The notes: a model not told the origin generated them from the sequence alone. 64,000 nucleotides of DNA from Ruminococcus flavefaciens (GCA_023667045.1 JAMPAU010000003.1:141192-205191); one strand, 5' to 3'. Positions 37,348 through 47,193 are shown, counted from the first letter of the stretch. Translations and numbers: made by a program.

Positions 37348-37423
37348 GCTACTGTGGCTCAGCCGGTAGAGCAGCTCACTCGTAATGAGCAGGTCGCCCG
37401 TTCGAATCGGGTCAGTAGCTCCA
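37348..37423 (+). tRNA. tRNA-Thr(CGU), carried by the element
   Basis: 76 nt including CCA. Acceptor GCTACTG/CAGTAGC, D-arm with GGCTCAGCCGGTAGAGC, anticodon stem GCTCA/TGAGC around CTCGTAA (anticodon CGT, reads ACG), T-arm CCCG-TTCGAAT-CGGG. All arms pair. It lies 67 bases inside the left end of the element and has its own terminator. It has the same anticodon as the host gene the element breaks, but a different acceptor stem, so it is not a simple duplicate. Confidence 0.95.
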
Positions 37424-37426
37424 TAT

Positions 37427-37463
37427 AAAAACCGCTTAAAATAGACGTTTTAAGCGGTTTTTG
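37427..37463 (+). terminator. Terminator after the element tRNA-Thr
   Basis: AACCGCTTAAAA pairs with TTTTAAGCGGTT around a 6-base loop, followed by T-rich sequence. The next 200 bases before hsdM hold only its promoter. Confidence 0.9.
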
Positions 37464-37596
37464 TTGTCCCAAGTGTTATTGCGACCCCTTGCGTTGTATA
37501 AGGTGACGTTTCATTTTTATTTAAAATGTAGTGTATTTGTAAAAAGAGAAATTGAGAGATCACAGTGGAAAGCAAAGAAAAAAGACTGTTGAATGA

Positions 37597-37625
37597 TTGA
37601 CTAATTGTGCAAAATGTGGTATAAT
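37597..37625 (+). promoter_or_regulatory. Promoter of the type I R-M operon
   Basis: TTGACT (37597-37602), 17-base spacer, TATAAT (37620-37625), 43 bases before hsdM. Confidence 0.8.
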
Positions 37626-37668
37626 AAAGCTATGAATACCTTGATGAATGCGAGGTGGGAGGTCTTAA

Positions 37669-39204
37669 ATGATAACAGGTATCATTAAAAATAAAATAGA
37701 TAAAATATGGACGGATATATGGGCAGGCGGCATTACAAATCCGCTGACTGTTATTGAGCAGCTTACGTATCTGATGTTCATTCGTTCTCTCGATGAAAAA
37801 GAGCTTGAATTAGAGGAGTTTGCCAACCTGACAGGTGAAACTGCCGACCTTATTTTTCCTCAATCAGAGATAGGACAGGCTATGCGTTGGAGCAAATTCA
37901 AGAACAGGGATTCCCGTAAGATATTTGATCTCATCTCTCAGCGTGTATTCCCTGCTGTCAAGAAAATGAAATACGGAAAGCTGCCCGACTTTGACGAAAA
38001 AGGCGAACTTATAGAAATTCCCAATCGTGAGGACGGCGAACAGGTTCAGACAGCTTTCACTCGCTATATGGACAGTGCGGTATTTGTTATCCCTAATCCA
38101 CAGGTATTGCAGAAAATCATAACAGGACTTGACGATCTTTATGAACACGACATAGCTGATTTCGATATGCAGGGTGATCTGTACGAGTATATGCTCGGCA
38201 AGCTTTCTATGGCAGGTCAGAACGGACAGTTCCGCACACCTAAACATATTCGTGAGATGATGGTGGAGCTTGTTGCACCGACTCCCGATGACCAAATATG
38301 CGATCCTGCCTGCGGTACAGCCGGATTCTTGGTTTCGGCAGCGGAGTACATAAGAAGTCATTATGAAGATACAATGACTGAGGAACAATGGCATGATTTC
38401 AGTACCAAGACCTTTACAGGCTACGATACCGATCAGACTATGCTCCGTATCTCTGCTATGAACCTGATGCTCCATTCGATCACGAACCCCGATATTGACT
38501 ACAAGGACAGTGTTTCCAAGCAGAACAATGTAAGCGGAAAATATACGGTATGTCTTGCAAATCCGCCGTTCAAGGGTTCTGTTGACGCAGAGAGTATCAA
38601 CGATAATCTGAAAGCTGTCACCAACACGAAAAAGACGGAATTGCTATTCCTTGCACTGTTTCTTCGTCTGCTGCAAAAGGGCGGTAGATGCGCTTGTATC
38701 GTGCCTGACGGAGTGCTGTTCGGCTCGTCTAAGGCTCACAAGTCCATACGCAAGGAGCTTATTGAAAATCATCAGCTTAAAGCCGTTATTTCTATGCCCA
38801 GCGGTGTTTTCAAGCCTTATGCAGGCGTTTCCACGGCTGTGCTGGTGTTTGTCAAGACCGATGCAGGCGGTACGGATAATGTATGGTTCTATGATATGAA
38901 AGCGGACGGTTTCTCTCTTGATGATAAACGTTCGGAAATTGCCGACAACGATATTCCCGATATTATTTCCCGTTTCCATAATCCTAACGGTGAAAAGGAC
39001 AGAGAACGCACTGAGCAGAGCTTCTTTGTGCCGAAGCAGGAAATCGTCGACAATGATTACGACCTGTCAATTAACAAGTACAAAAAGACAGAGTATGTGG
39101 CTGTGGAGTATCCTCCTACAAGTGAGATCATGGCAGACCTTGACGGCTTATATAAGGAGCTGGGCAATGTGATTTCGGAGTTAGGGGGATTGTTGAATGA
39201 GTAA
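37669..39204 (+). CDS. hsdM: Type I restriction-modification DNA methyltransferase (HsdM)
   Basis: 511 aa, N6-adenine methyltransferase. N-terminal helical domain (residues 1-165), then FRTPKHIREMM, SAM-binding motif I CDPACGTAGF (211-220) and catalytic NPPF in CLANPPFKGS. Intact by all visible motifs. GGGAGG sits 7 bases before the ATG. Overlaps hsdS by eight bases. Together with HsdS it should methylate a bipartite site even though the restriction subunit is broken. Confidence 0.96.
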   Translation: MITGIIKNKIDKIWTDIWAGGITNPLTVIEQLTYLMFIRSLDEKELELEEFANLTGETADLIFPQSEIGQAMRWSKFKNRDSRKIFDLISQRVFPAVKKMKYGKLPDFDEKGELIEIPNREDGEQVQTAFTRYMDSAVFVIPNPQVLQKIITGLDDLYEHDIADFDMQGDLYEYMLGKLSMAGQNGQFRTPKHIREMMVELVAPTPDDQICDPACGTAGFLVSAAEYIRSHYEDTMTEEQWHDFSTKTFTGYDTDQTMLRISAMNLMLHSITNPDIDYKDSVSKQNNVSGKYTVCLANPPFKGSVDAESINDNLKAVTNTKKTELLFLALFLRLLQKGGRCACIVPDGVLFGSSKAHKSIRKELIENHQLKAVISMPSGVFKPYAGVSTAVLVFVKTDAGGTDNVWFYDMKADGFSLDDKRSEIADNDIPDIISRFHNPNGEKDRERTEQSFFVPKQEIVDNDYDLSINKYKKTEYVAVEYPPTSEIMADLDGLYKELGNVISELGGLLNE

Positions 39205-40321
39205 TACGGCATTTTTGGAAGATATATGTGAAATCCTTGACAGTCAGCGTGTTCCAGTAACTTCAAAAGACCGTACAAAAGGGATTTACCCATACTATGG
39301 AGCAAACGGTGTACAAGACTATATTGATGATTATATTTTTGATGATGAATTAGTATTACTTGCTGAGGACGGTGGCTATTTTGGCTCAAAAGAAAAGCCT
39401 ATTGCATATCGTGTATCTGGAAAATTTTGGGTAAATAATCATGCCCATGTTTTGAAAGCTAAAGATTGCATTGATATTGATTATTTATGTTATTCTCTTA
39501 TGTTCTATGATGTTAGCTCATTAGTTAATGGCGCTACAAGACAAAAGTTAAATCAAGCAGTAATGCGTAAAATGACAATTCCACTTCCAGAATTGGAACA
39601 GCAATATGAAATCGTTTCAAAGCTCGACAAAGTAACTCACACTATCGTCCTCTGCAATCAGATAATCGAAAAGTTGGATTTGTTTGTTAAAGCGAGGTTT
39701 GTGGAGATGTTTGGGGATATTTACACAAACAAATATAACTTTCCGATATGCCAGTTATCAGACTACATTTTTTTTTTGACCTCTGGTTCTCGTGGCTGGG
39801 CTAAATATTGTGTTGATGATGGTTCAGAATGGTTCATAACAATAAAGAATGTCAAAGATTGCAAAATCACAACGGATAATATTCAACCCGTAAATGCTCC
39901 TGACAATATGGAAGCTAAGCGAACAAAAGTAGAAGAAGGCGATCTTCTTATCAGTATAACTGCTGATTTAGGACGAACAGGTGTAGTAACACGAGAAATA
40001 GCAGAACACGGGTCATATATAAATCAACACCTTACTTGCGTTAGATTAGAGCAATCTAAACTTATGCCACTGTTTGTGGCATGCTTTATGGAAAGTGATT
40101 CGGGTAAAGCTCAGTTTGAAGCTAAAAATCAAACAGGTGTAAAAGCAGGATTGAACTTTGATTCCATAAAATCGTTGAAATTATTGATACCATCTCTTGA
40201 CTTACAAGAGCAATTCGTTGCCTTTGTAGAGCTGATTGACAAATCAAAATCAGCAGTTAAACAGGTGCTTGAAAAGGCTGAAACGCTTAAAAAGGCACTT
40301 ATGCAGGAATATTTTGGATAA
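39197..40321 (+). CDS. hsdS: Type I restriction specificity subunit (HsdS)
   Basis: 374 aa with two target-recognition domains (about 1-140 and 185-330), each followed by a conserved coiled segment (ELEQQYEIVSKLDKVTHTI and DLQEQFVAFVELIDKSK). The gene is clearly more AT-rich than hsdM, as expected of recombining specificity genes. Its sequence is unrelated in detail to the half-size HsdS in the atp operon. Complete by length. Confidence 0.93.
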   Translation: MSNTAFLEDICEILDSQRVPVTSKDRTKGIYPYYGANGVQDYIDDYIFDDELVLLAEDGGYFGSKEKPIAYRVSGKFWVNNHAHVLKAKDCIDIDYLCYSLMFYDVSSLVNGATRQKLNQAVMRKMTIPLPELEQQYEIVSKLDKVTHTIVLCNQIIEKLDLFVKARFVEMFGDIYTNKYNFPICQLSDYIFFLTSGSRGWAKYCVDDGSEWFITIKNVKDCKITTDNIQPVNAPDNMEAKRTKVEEGDLLISITADLGRTGVVTREIAEHGSYINQHLTCVRLEQSKLMPLFVACFMESDSGKAQFEAKNQTGVKAGLNFDSIKSLKLLIPSLDLQEQFVAFVELIDKSKSAVKQVLEKAETLKKALMQEYFG

Positions 40322-40336
40322 TAAAGGAGAAAAGTC

Positions 40337-40543
40337 ATGAATGGTTATACAATAAAGCCTTCAATTGAGCCGAATGATAAATATGAAAAAGCAAAACAGG
40401 ATGTTATTCAAGCGACTAAATCTGTGCAAGAATTAACACTTCAACAATGTCAAAAATTAGTACTAGAGTTGTTTGGATATGAAGCGGTAATGCAAATATG
40501 TAAATGTATGCAACAATGTAATGAGGATGAAAAACATGATTAA
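40337..40543 (+). CDS. Small hypothetical protein in the R-M operon
   Basis: 68 aa, AAAGGAG 8 bases before ATG. Helical, with several Gln and Cys near the end (MQICKCMQQCNEDEKHD). No family recognised. Its stop overlaps the likely start of the AlbA-type gene by eight bases, so the two are coupled; they may act as a pair. Confidence 0.7.
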   Translation: MNGYTIKPSIEPNDKYEKAKQDVIQATKSVQELTLQQCQKLVLELFGYEAVMQICKCMQQCNEDEKHD

Positions 40544-41354
40544 GTTGGGAAAAGATAAATTCTATGATAACTTTTTAAAAGAACCTACTAAGGATAATTT
40601 AAGAAAATTTTTGAAAGATGCATGTGGAGAATTAGATGAAGTAGATTTTAAAGCCGAATGGATTGAAAAAGGTCATTTGGCAAAGACAATGCTCGCTATG
40701 GCAAATTCTCATGGTGAAATTATTATTGTAGGTGTGAAAGAAGAAGAGGATGGAACAATCACTCCTATAGGTATTTCAGATTTTAAGGACAAAGCTGTTG
40801 TTAATAATGAAATATCTAAATATATCCCACCAGAGCTTGACTATGAAATTTTTGATTACAGTTATGATACATCAGAATATGAAGCTGTACAAAACAAAAA
40901 ATTTCAGTTGTTGATTGTACATGATACACCTGATAGATTGCCATTTATTTCAAGGAGTGCAACTACTAATCTTGAAAAAGATACGATTTATATAAGACGA
41001 GGAACTAAATGTGAAAAAGCCTCTGCTTCTGAAATTGAAAGACTATTAGAATATAAGATTGGCACAATTTTTAAAGAAACATCCAATTTATCTTTAGAAC
41101 AACACTTGCAACAACTGAAAATTCTGTATGCTGAGTTACCTAAAAAAGTGGAAGTTTTAGTACGAAAAGGCAAGTCAAATATGGCTGCACTTGGTATAGC
41201 AGCTACTCTACGAAGTCTTAACATATTTGGAGAACCAGACCAATATGAAGAAATTGATAATCCAGATTATCCAGAAGAGAGTTATGAGGCTTTTATTGGG
41301 CGAATGATCAAATCTAAAAAACTAAAAATTGAAAAATGCCTTGATTTAAAATAA
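40536..41354 (+). CDS. AlbA_2/Schlafen-type putative nucleic-acid-binding protein
   Basis: 272 aa from ATG at 40536 (MIKLGKDK), where GAGG lies 8 bases upstream; ATGs at 40521 and 40527 are worse placed. Residues about 30-160 match the AlbA_2 domain: acidic DFKAEW, then AKTMLAMANSHGEIIIVGV, and later DTIYIRRGTKCEKAS. Such proteins often sit inside type I R-M loci between S and R genes, as here, and some are linked to phage defence; the mechanism is not known. AT-rich like hsdS. Confidence 0.82.
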   Translation: MIKLGKDKFYDNFLKEPTKDNLRKFLKDACGELDEVDFKAEWIEKGHLAKTMLAMANSHGEIIIVGVKEEEDGTITPIGISDFKDKAVVNNEISKYIPPELDYEIFDYSYDTSEYEAVQNKKFQLLIVHDTPDRLPFISRSATTNLEKDTIYIRRGTKCEKASASEIERLLEYKIGTIFKETSNLSLEQHLQQLKILYAELPKKVEVLVRKGKSNMAALGIAATLRSLNIFGEPDQYEEIDNPDYPEESYEAFIGRMIKSKKLKIEKCLDLK

Positions 41355-41374
41355 TATGAAAGGAGAAAGTCTAT

Positions 41375-44202
41375 ACGGATAAAATAAAAGAACAAAAAGA
41401 CTGTAAAATTGATAATTCTTCATCAATTGACCTCTCTGAATTTAAGACAAGAAAAATCTATATTGACACTAAACTGAAACGCACGGGCTGGAAGTTCGGC
41501 GGTACTGATTCAGATGTATGGGAAGAATACGAAGTGAACGACATGAACGGCATTCTCGGTCAAAAAGGCTATGCCGACTATGTTCTGTTCGGTCGAGACG
41601 GACTTCCTCTTGCCGTTATTGAAGCAAAGACCCGAATATCGGCAGAAAACAGGCGGTTCTCTACGCCGATTGCTTAGAGCGTAAATTTGGGCGCAGACCG
41701 ATGATGTTTACTACCAACGGATTTGAAACATACTTCTGAGACGATCTGACCTCTCCGCAGAGAAAAGTAAGCGGCTTTTTCACGAAATCAGACCTTGAAA
41801 AACTGATGAACCGCAGAGAAACAAGAAAAAAGCTGAATACCGTAAGAATAAGCGATAAAATTACCGACAGGTATTATCAGAAAGAGGCTATCCGTGCAGT
41901 ATGCGACCATATTGAGCAGGGATTCCGCAAGGTTCTGCTTGTTATGGCGACAGGTACGGGCAAGACCAGAACAGCTTCAAGTCTGACAGATGTGCTGAGC
42001 CGCGGCGGATATGTTACAAATATTCTTTTTCTTGCGGACAGAACGGCACTTGTAAAACAAGCAGACGATTTCAAGAACTATCTGCCTGATATGTCGCTGT
42101 GTAATTTGTGCAGCAACAAGGACGACAGAAATGCCCGTATTGTCTTTTCGACCTATCCCACGATACTGAACGCAATAGACAGCACGAAAACAAAGGACGG
42201 TGTGCCGCTGTTTTCACCTGCTCATTTTGACCTTATCATCACAGATGAAAGTCATAGAAGTATTTTCAAAAAATATCGTGCGATCTTTGAGTATTTCGAT
42301 GCGATCATGGTAGGCTTGACCGCTACTCCGAAAACAGATGTTGACCGTAATACATACGATTTTTTTGAGGTCGAGAACGGCGTACCGACTTATGCTTACG
42401 ATTACGAAACAGCGGTATATATCGATCATGTTCTTGTGCCGTATTATAATTATGAGGTCAAAACAAAGTTCATTGAGGAGGGTATCACCTACGATGACCT
42501 GTCCGATGAGGATAAAGAGCGATATGAGGACGATTTTGCAGAGGACGACTATATTCCCGACTTTATCCCCTCGGCTCAGCTCAACAAATTTGTGTTCAAC
42601 GAAACTACTGTCGATACCGTCCTGCAAGACCTTATGGAGCGCGGTATCAAAGTCCATGGCGGTGACAGGCTCGGCAAGACAATAATTTTCGCACAAAATA
42701 AGGAACACGCTGAATTTATCGTACAGCGTTTCAATAAGCTCTATCCGAAATATAATGGCACATTCGCCCAGCGTATCACCTGTGATGACAGCTATGCACA
42801 GACTGTTATTGACGATTTCAAGATACCCGACAAAATGCCTGTTATAGCCGTTTCAGTGGATATGATGGACACGGGCGTTGATGTTCCCGAATGTGTAAAC
42901 CTTGTATTTTTCAAGAAAGTACGCTCCAAAACGAAATTCTGGCAGATGATAGGCAGAGGTACAAGACTTTGTAAAGACCTCGCCTTTATCGACGGTATAG
43001 ACGGAGAGTATGAGGGCAAGTGTCGTTTCCTAATATTCGATTACTGCGGTAATTTTGAGTATTTCAGGGAAAACCAGAACGGCTATGAAACGCTGGAAAC
43101 AAAGTCGCTTACCGAAAACATATTTTGTAAACAAGTGCGATTGATAGCTGCTTTGCAGGATAGTGCTTTCTCCGATGATGAACATCAAGCTTACCGCAAG
43201 GAGCTTGTTGATGTTTGCTATAACGGTGTAAATGAATTATCCCATGACCTTGTATCGGTTCGCCTGAAAACAGAATATGTTGAAAAATTCAGAAAAGCGG
43301 ATAGCTGGCAGGCTTTGTCTGATATAGACAGATATGAGCTTGAAAAGCACATCGCTGCGCTTATCACAACAATAGATACTGACGAATATGCAAAGCGTTT
43401 CGATAATTTTATGTACAGTATGATGCTGGCAAATATAGATAAGCTGCCGACCATGAATTATCTGAAAAAACAGCTTTGCCTTACTGTCGAATTGCTTGAA
43501 CGCAAGTCTACTATTCCGCAGATCAAGCAAAAACTCACTCTGATAAAGGATATTCAGACAGATACATTCTGGAAAAATATCAGCATTCTCACAATGGAGA
43601 AAGTACGGCAAGAGCTTCGTGACCTTATACAGTTCCTTGTGGACGGAGATGGATCAAAGCCTAAGATTTTCACAAGACTCGACGATCTGGTGCTTGAAAG
43701 TAAAGAGGGCGATGCATTGGGTGTTGCATATGACTTTGAGGACTATCGCAAAAAAGTCAACCGCTATGTTGAGGAACATAAGAACGACACTGTAATCTAT
43801 AAGCTGAATCATAATATTCCGCTTTTAAAAGAGGACTATGCAGAGCTTGAACGGATATTTACTCATGAGCTTGGTGACAGAGAGGACTATAAGCGTGAGT
43901 ATGGTGATACACCTTTCGGTCTGCTGATCCGTAAGATAGCAAAGCTCGATTACGAAAGTGCTATGGCTGCATTTTCGGAATTTATCAATGACAGTTCACT
44001 TAACCAAAAACAAATTGAATTTATCCTGAAAATCATCAATCATATTGAAAACAACGGCTATATCGAGGATATTAAGATTTTGATGAAACCGCCGTTTGAT
44101 AAGCCGTACAGCTTTATCAAGATGTTCGATGCAAAGACAAGAAATACGATATTAAAAACTATCGAAAGTATCAAGAACAACGCTCTGCAAGTGGTAGCAT
44201 AG
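41375..44202 (+). pseudogene. hsdR: Type I restriction enzyme subunit R, inactivated (frameshift, stop, lost start)
   Basis: The expected reading begins at 41375 with ACG instead of ATG, correctly spaced from GGAG. The nuclease domain reads [20 protein letters not shown] up to about 41628, then the frame shifts; the next frame continues [20 protein letters not shown] and meets TGA at 41737-41739 where the family has Trp (FETYF-stop-DDL). From ATG 41806 the helicase part is open for 798 aa: Walker A ATGTGKTRTA, DESHRS and IGRGTRLCKD. The motor is intact, but the nuclease cannot be made in one piece. The frameshift falls at AAAGAC, which may mark a repeat-mediated deletion. Confidence 0.9.
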
Positions 44203-44236
44203 ACAAGAACGGCTCGAATTAAAGGTCAAAGATATT

Positions 44237-44758
44237 ATGGATTACACATATCATTACACATCGCCTCTTGGCGGTATAACGCTTGCAAGTGACGGCAAAT
44301 CCCTGACAGGATTATGGTTTGATGGTCAGAAACATTTTGCCGATACCCTTAGTGCCGAAAACAGTGAAGTTAAGTTGCCGATATTTGAGCAGACTATTAG
44401 CTGGCTTGATATTTATTTCAGCGGCAACGCTCCCAATTTCACACCACCGTTGAAAATGCGGACAACGCCGTTTAGAAAAGCTGTGTGGGAAATTATGCTG
44501 ACGATACCATACGGAGAGACTATGACCTACGGCAAGATTGCAGACAGAATAGCAAAGCAGAAAGGGATTGAACGAATGTCAGCACAAGCTGTTGGAGGAG
44601 CTGTTGGACGCAACTCGATCTCGCTTATTATTCCTTGCCACAGAGTAATAGGTACAAACGGCAGTCTGATAGGTTATGCAGGAGGTATTGATAAAAAGAT
44701 CAAGCTTTTGACTTTGGAAAAAGCGGATTTGTCAAGATTGTTTGTTCCGAAGAACTGA
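44237..44758 (+). CDS. ogt: Methylated-DNA--protein-cysteine methyltransferase
   Basis: 173 aa. The acceptor Cys134 is in IIPCHRVIG, preceded by YGETMTYGKIA and VGGAVGRNSISL. Removes O6-alkyl groups from guanine by suicide transfer. It begins 34 bases after hsdR and may be in the same transcript. Such repair genes are common cargo of mobile elements. Confidence 0.95.
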   Translation: MDYTYHYTSPLGGITLASDGKSLTGLWFDGQKHFADTLSAENSEVKLPIFEQTISWLDIYFSGNAPNFTPPLKMRTTPFRKAVWEIMLTIPYGETMTYGKIADRIAKQKGIERMSAQAVGGAVGRNSISLIIPCHRVIGTNGSLIGYAGGIDKKIKLLTLEKADLSRLFVPKN

Positions 44759-44920
44759 ATATTGCCGTGATTTATTCATATGGCAAGGTGACTACGGCAG
44801 TTAATATAACTACAAAGAATGCTTGATGTACTTATAGGTGAAAATAAGAATTTGAAAGTCATTCCGTCAGATAATGTTTAAATGTATGAAATTATTTTTA
44901 ATATTGGATTGATACCACCA

Positions 44921-44933
44921 TGTCACAGTGACA
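44921..44933. repeat. TGTCAC-A-GTGACA palindrome upstream of the RepA-like gene
   Basis: Perfect 6-bp inverted repeat whose arm (GTCAC/GTGAC) recurs at least six times at the 3' end of the ATPase gene. Probably a binding site of an element protein. Confidence 0.5.
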
Positions 44934-45008
44934 CGGCTAAACTATACAACAGCTCCCTATGTCAACTAAAAAATATATATGCAAAATAGAAAAATGTTTT
45001 CAAAAGCC

Positions 45009-45099
45009 TTGACAAACGTTTAAAAATGACATACCATAGAATTGGGAGCATGGCAGAAATTGCCCGCAAAGATTTAAGAGTCTTTGCGGGCTTTTTGTT
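45009..45099 (+). promoter_or_regulatory. Promoter plus attenuator-like hairpin before the RepA-like gene
   Basis: TTGACA (45009-45014), 17-base spacer, TACCAT (45032-45037), then 25 bases later a strong hairpin CCCGCAAAGA/TCTTTGCGGG with a T run (45063-45096). A terminator this close to the promoter and before the gene suggests premature termination control or a very short RNA. The rest of the 386-base gap 44759-45144 holds only the palindrome. Confidence 0.6.
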
Positions 45100-45144
45100 T
45101 TGCAGAGATTTTTAATCTAAAATCAAGAAAGGTGGATTGATATA

Positions 45145-46194
45145 ATGGAAAGGTTGGATACCAGATCCTGCGAAGAAATCATGACAACTGTGTACAAGCC
45201 AATTGAATTTGTTGTTGACGGTTTGATTGCAAAGGGATTGTATATCCTTGCAGGAGCGCCGAAGGTCGGTAAATCGTGGCTGTCGCTTGATATCTGTCTG
45301 AGTATAGCAAAAGGAGAAAAGGTACTTGATCATGAAACGAAATGCGGAACGGCTTTGTATCTGTGCCTAGAGGACAGCTTTGAGCGAATACAGAAACGGT
45401 TGTATGAGCTGACAGACGAGCCGACTGAAAATCTGTACTTTGCTATCATGGCTGATACGATAGGCAGCGGTCTTGAAAATCAGATTGAGAAATTCAAAGC
45501 AAAGCATCCTGGTTTGAAAATCGTTGTGATCGATACCCTGCAAATGATTCGTGAATCAACTGAAAATAGTTATGGCTCGGACTATAAAGAGTTGTCTGTT
45601 TTGAAAGTTCTTGCGGACAAGCTGGAAATCGCAATCGTACTTGTGCATCACACACGAAAGTGTTCCGACAGCGATCCGTTCAATATGATTTCAGGTTCGA
45701 CAGGGTTAAGCGGTTGTGTTGATGGAAGTATGGTTCTTGTTGAAACCAAACGAGGCAGTCGAAAAGCAAAGCTGCACTGTGTCGGACGTGACATTGAAAA
45801 TGCTGAAATCAATTTGCTGTTCGACAGCGAGTTGAAAAAATGGAACGTCACTGACGAACCGACTGCTCCAAAAAACAAGGACAACATTTTTCTCTCTGCT
45901 GTTTATCTGTTCATCAAAGAGAAGATTCATTTCGAGGGTACGGCTACAGAACTTGTTGAGCAATTAAAATCAGTCACCGATGAAAAATTTTTTTCAAATA
46001 GAGTAACTCGTGATCTTGTTCAGAATGGTTATGAAATGAGAAAGTATGGAATTGATTTTAAACACAAGCGAACTCATTCGGGTAGAATAATATGTCTTGA
46101 TTATCGTGCGGAGCGTGACGGTAGTGACGGTAAAAACGGCAGCGTAGTTACTGTCACGAAACGGCTTGCCGAAGTGTCACAAACGTCTGTATAA
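45145..46194 (+). CDS. RepA-like AAA ATPase (RecA-fold helicase type)
   Basis: 349 aa. Walker A LAGAPKVGKSWLSL, Walker B IVVIDTLQMI, then VLVHHTRK and SGSTGLSGCVDGSMVL, the pattern of RSF1010 RepA-type replicative helicases found in clostridial plasmids and integrative elements. The last 100 residues form a winged-helix-like tail. AAAGGTGG before the ATG. It likely unwinds or initiates replication of the excised element. No primase or separate replication initiator is nearby. Confidence 0.85.
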   Translation: MERLDTRSCEEIMTTVYKPIEFVVDGLIAKGLYILAGAPKVGKSWLSLDICLSIAKGEKVLDHETKCGTALYLCLEDSFERIQKRLYELTDEPTENLYFAIMADTIGSGLENQIEKFKAKHPGLKIVVIDTLQMIRESTENSYGSDYKELSVLKVLADKLEIAIVLVHHTRKCSDSDPFNMISGSTGLSGCVDGSMVLVETKRGSRKAKLHCVGRDIENAEINLLFDSELKKWNVTDEPTAPKNKDNIFLSAVYLFIKEKIHFEGTATELVEQLKSVTDEKFFSNRVTRDLVQNGYEMRKYGIDFKHKRTHSGRIICLDYRAERDGSDGKNGSVVTVTKRLAEVSQTSV

Positions 46195-46267
46195 CGCTGA
46201 TTACAGTGCGTGTCAGTAGAAATAAGGAATTATTTTTTGCTGTCACGGTTTGTGGTTACTGTCACGC
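46115..46267. repeat. Cluster of GTCAC/GTGAC repeats, iteron-like
   Basis: GTGAC at 46115 and 46124; TGTCAC at 46152, 46175, 46241 and 46259, several within TACTGTCACG. The cluster begins in the 3' end of the ATPase gene and runs into the noncoding region, as expected of an origin next to a Rep gene. Spacing is irregular. Confidence 0.5.
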
Positions 46268-46486
46268 AAAAGCAAAGCGAATTCTGCCCGAATTTGCCCT
46301 CCAATTTTAAGTCGGGCAAGTTTTATCGGTAAAGCATCATGAAACGGCACACAAGCCAACGTGGAGCGTTTGTGGGCGAGAAATCAAAGTTTTGAAAAGG
46401 TGATAAAAAGTATCAATCTGACATATTGCACAAATTCATTTTTTGAGGGCATCTCAGGAACTCAGAGTAATGTATTGCAAGTTAAA

Positions 46487-46565
46487 GCATAGGGGTCGTA
46501 AGCCCCCTATGCGTTCACAGCGGACGGCAAAGCCGACCTCATATCGGAAAAAACTTTCTTTCCGA
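46487..46565. other. Hairpin-rich noncoding segment, candidate oriT or replication origin
   Basis: The 573-base gap 46195-46767 has no gene. It holds GCATAGGGG/CCCCTATGC (46487-46512), GGC-AAA-GCC near 46525, and TCGGAAA/TTTCCGA (46544-46565). Stacked hairpins in an element next to a RepA-like gene are typical of an origin or transfer site, but no relaxase gene is present to support oriT. Confidence 0.4.
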
Positions 46566-46767
46566 TTTAGGGGTTGTACGTTCACCTAACTGCGTAACTT
46601 CGGGGTTGCAAGTAGCTGTAAAGGCTAAAAACTGCCGAATTATCAGGAGTTGTTGGATGTATTTAACGAATTTTGCACAGTATCAACTGCAAAAATTTAT
46701 TGCCGTTGGTGAATAGACTTCCGCATAAAAGTGTGGTATCCTTGTAGGCTGGCAAGGAGGTGACCAC

Positions 46768-47049
46768 GTGAAAATATTTGAGAACTTTTACTATGGCAAT
46801 ATACGACCGTCCGAGCGATGTGTTCAAAAGGACAGCGAGTATGATCGGATGAGGAAGGAATGGCAAAAGCTTCATGAAGAGTTTACTGAGAATTTTTCTG
46901 AGGACAAGATGAAAAAATTCAATGAATTGATCGACCTTCAAGGTCATATGTCGGAGATCGTAGCTTCTGAGAATTATATGCAAGGCTTCCGTCATGGAGC
47001 AGAAATGATACTTGATGTGCTGTTCAGAGAAAGTAAAAACATCAAGTAA
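46768..47049 (+). CDS. DUF6809-like mobile-element protein
   Basis: 93 aa, GGAGGTG 10 bases before the ATG. Sequence opens MKIFENFYYGNIRPSER and continues with a charged helical body and YMQGFRHGAEMILDVLF. It resembles DUF6809 proteins that are frequent in clostridial mobile elements; function unknown. This is from memory of the family, not a search. Confidence 0.75.
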   Translation: MKIFENFYYGNIRPSERCVQKDSEYDRMRKEWQKLHEEFTENFSEDKMKKFNELIDLQGHMSEIVASENYMQGFRHGAEMILDVLFRESKNIK

Positions 47050-47127
47050 AACGACTATAGAAGATTACAGAGAGGGCGATTCGTCCTCTCTAAATCTCTT
47101 GAAATAAAATAACAGGAGGTATAGAAA

Positions 47128-47193
47128 ATGTATCAGATGAATAAAAACACAGGACGTAATGAGAGGAGCGTGATACCATTTTGGAGAATATAA
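47128..47193 (+). CDS. Very short ORF with strong ribosome site
   Basis: 21 codons (MYQMNKNTGRNERSVIPFWRI) with a perfect AGGAGG 7 bases upstream. It overlaps the start of the next gene, so it may act to couple translation to it rather than as a functional peptide. Confidence 0.4.
   Translation: MYQMNKNTGRNERSVIPFWRI

Noticed and set aside
37864-38475. 203-aa open frame antisense to hsdM
   Set aside because: Overlaps the conserved methylase motifs; the sense frame is certain.
42214-42708. 164-aa open frame antisense to hsdR
   Set aside because: Shadow of the helicase frame; low-quality composition and no start signals.
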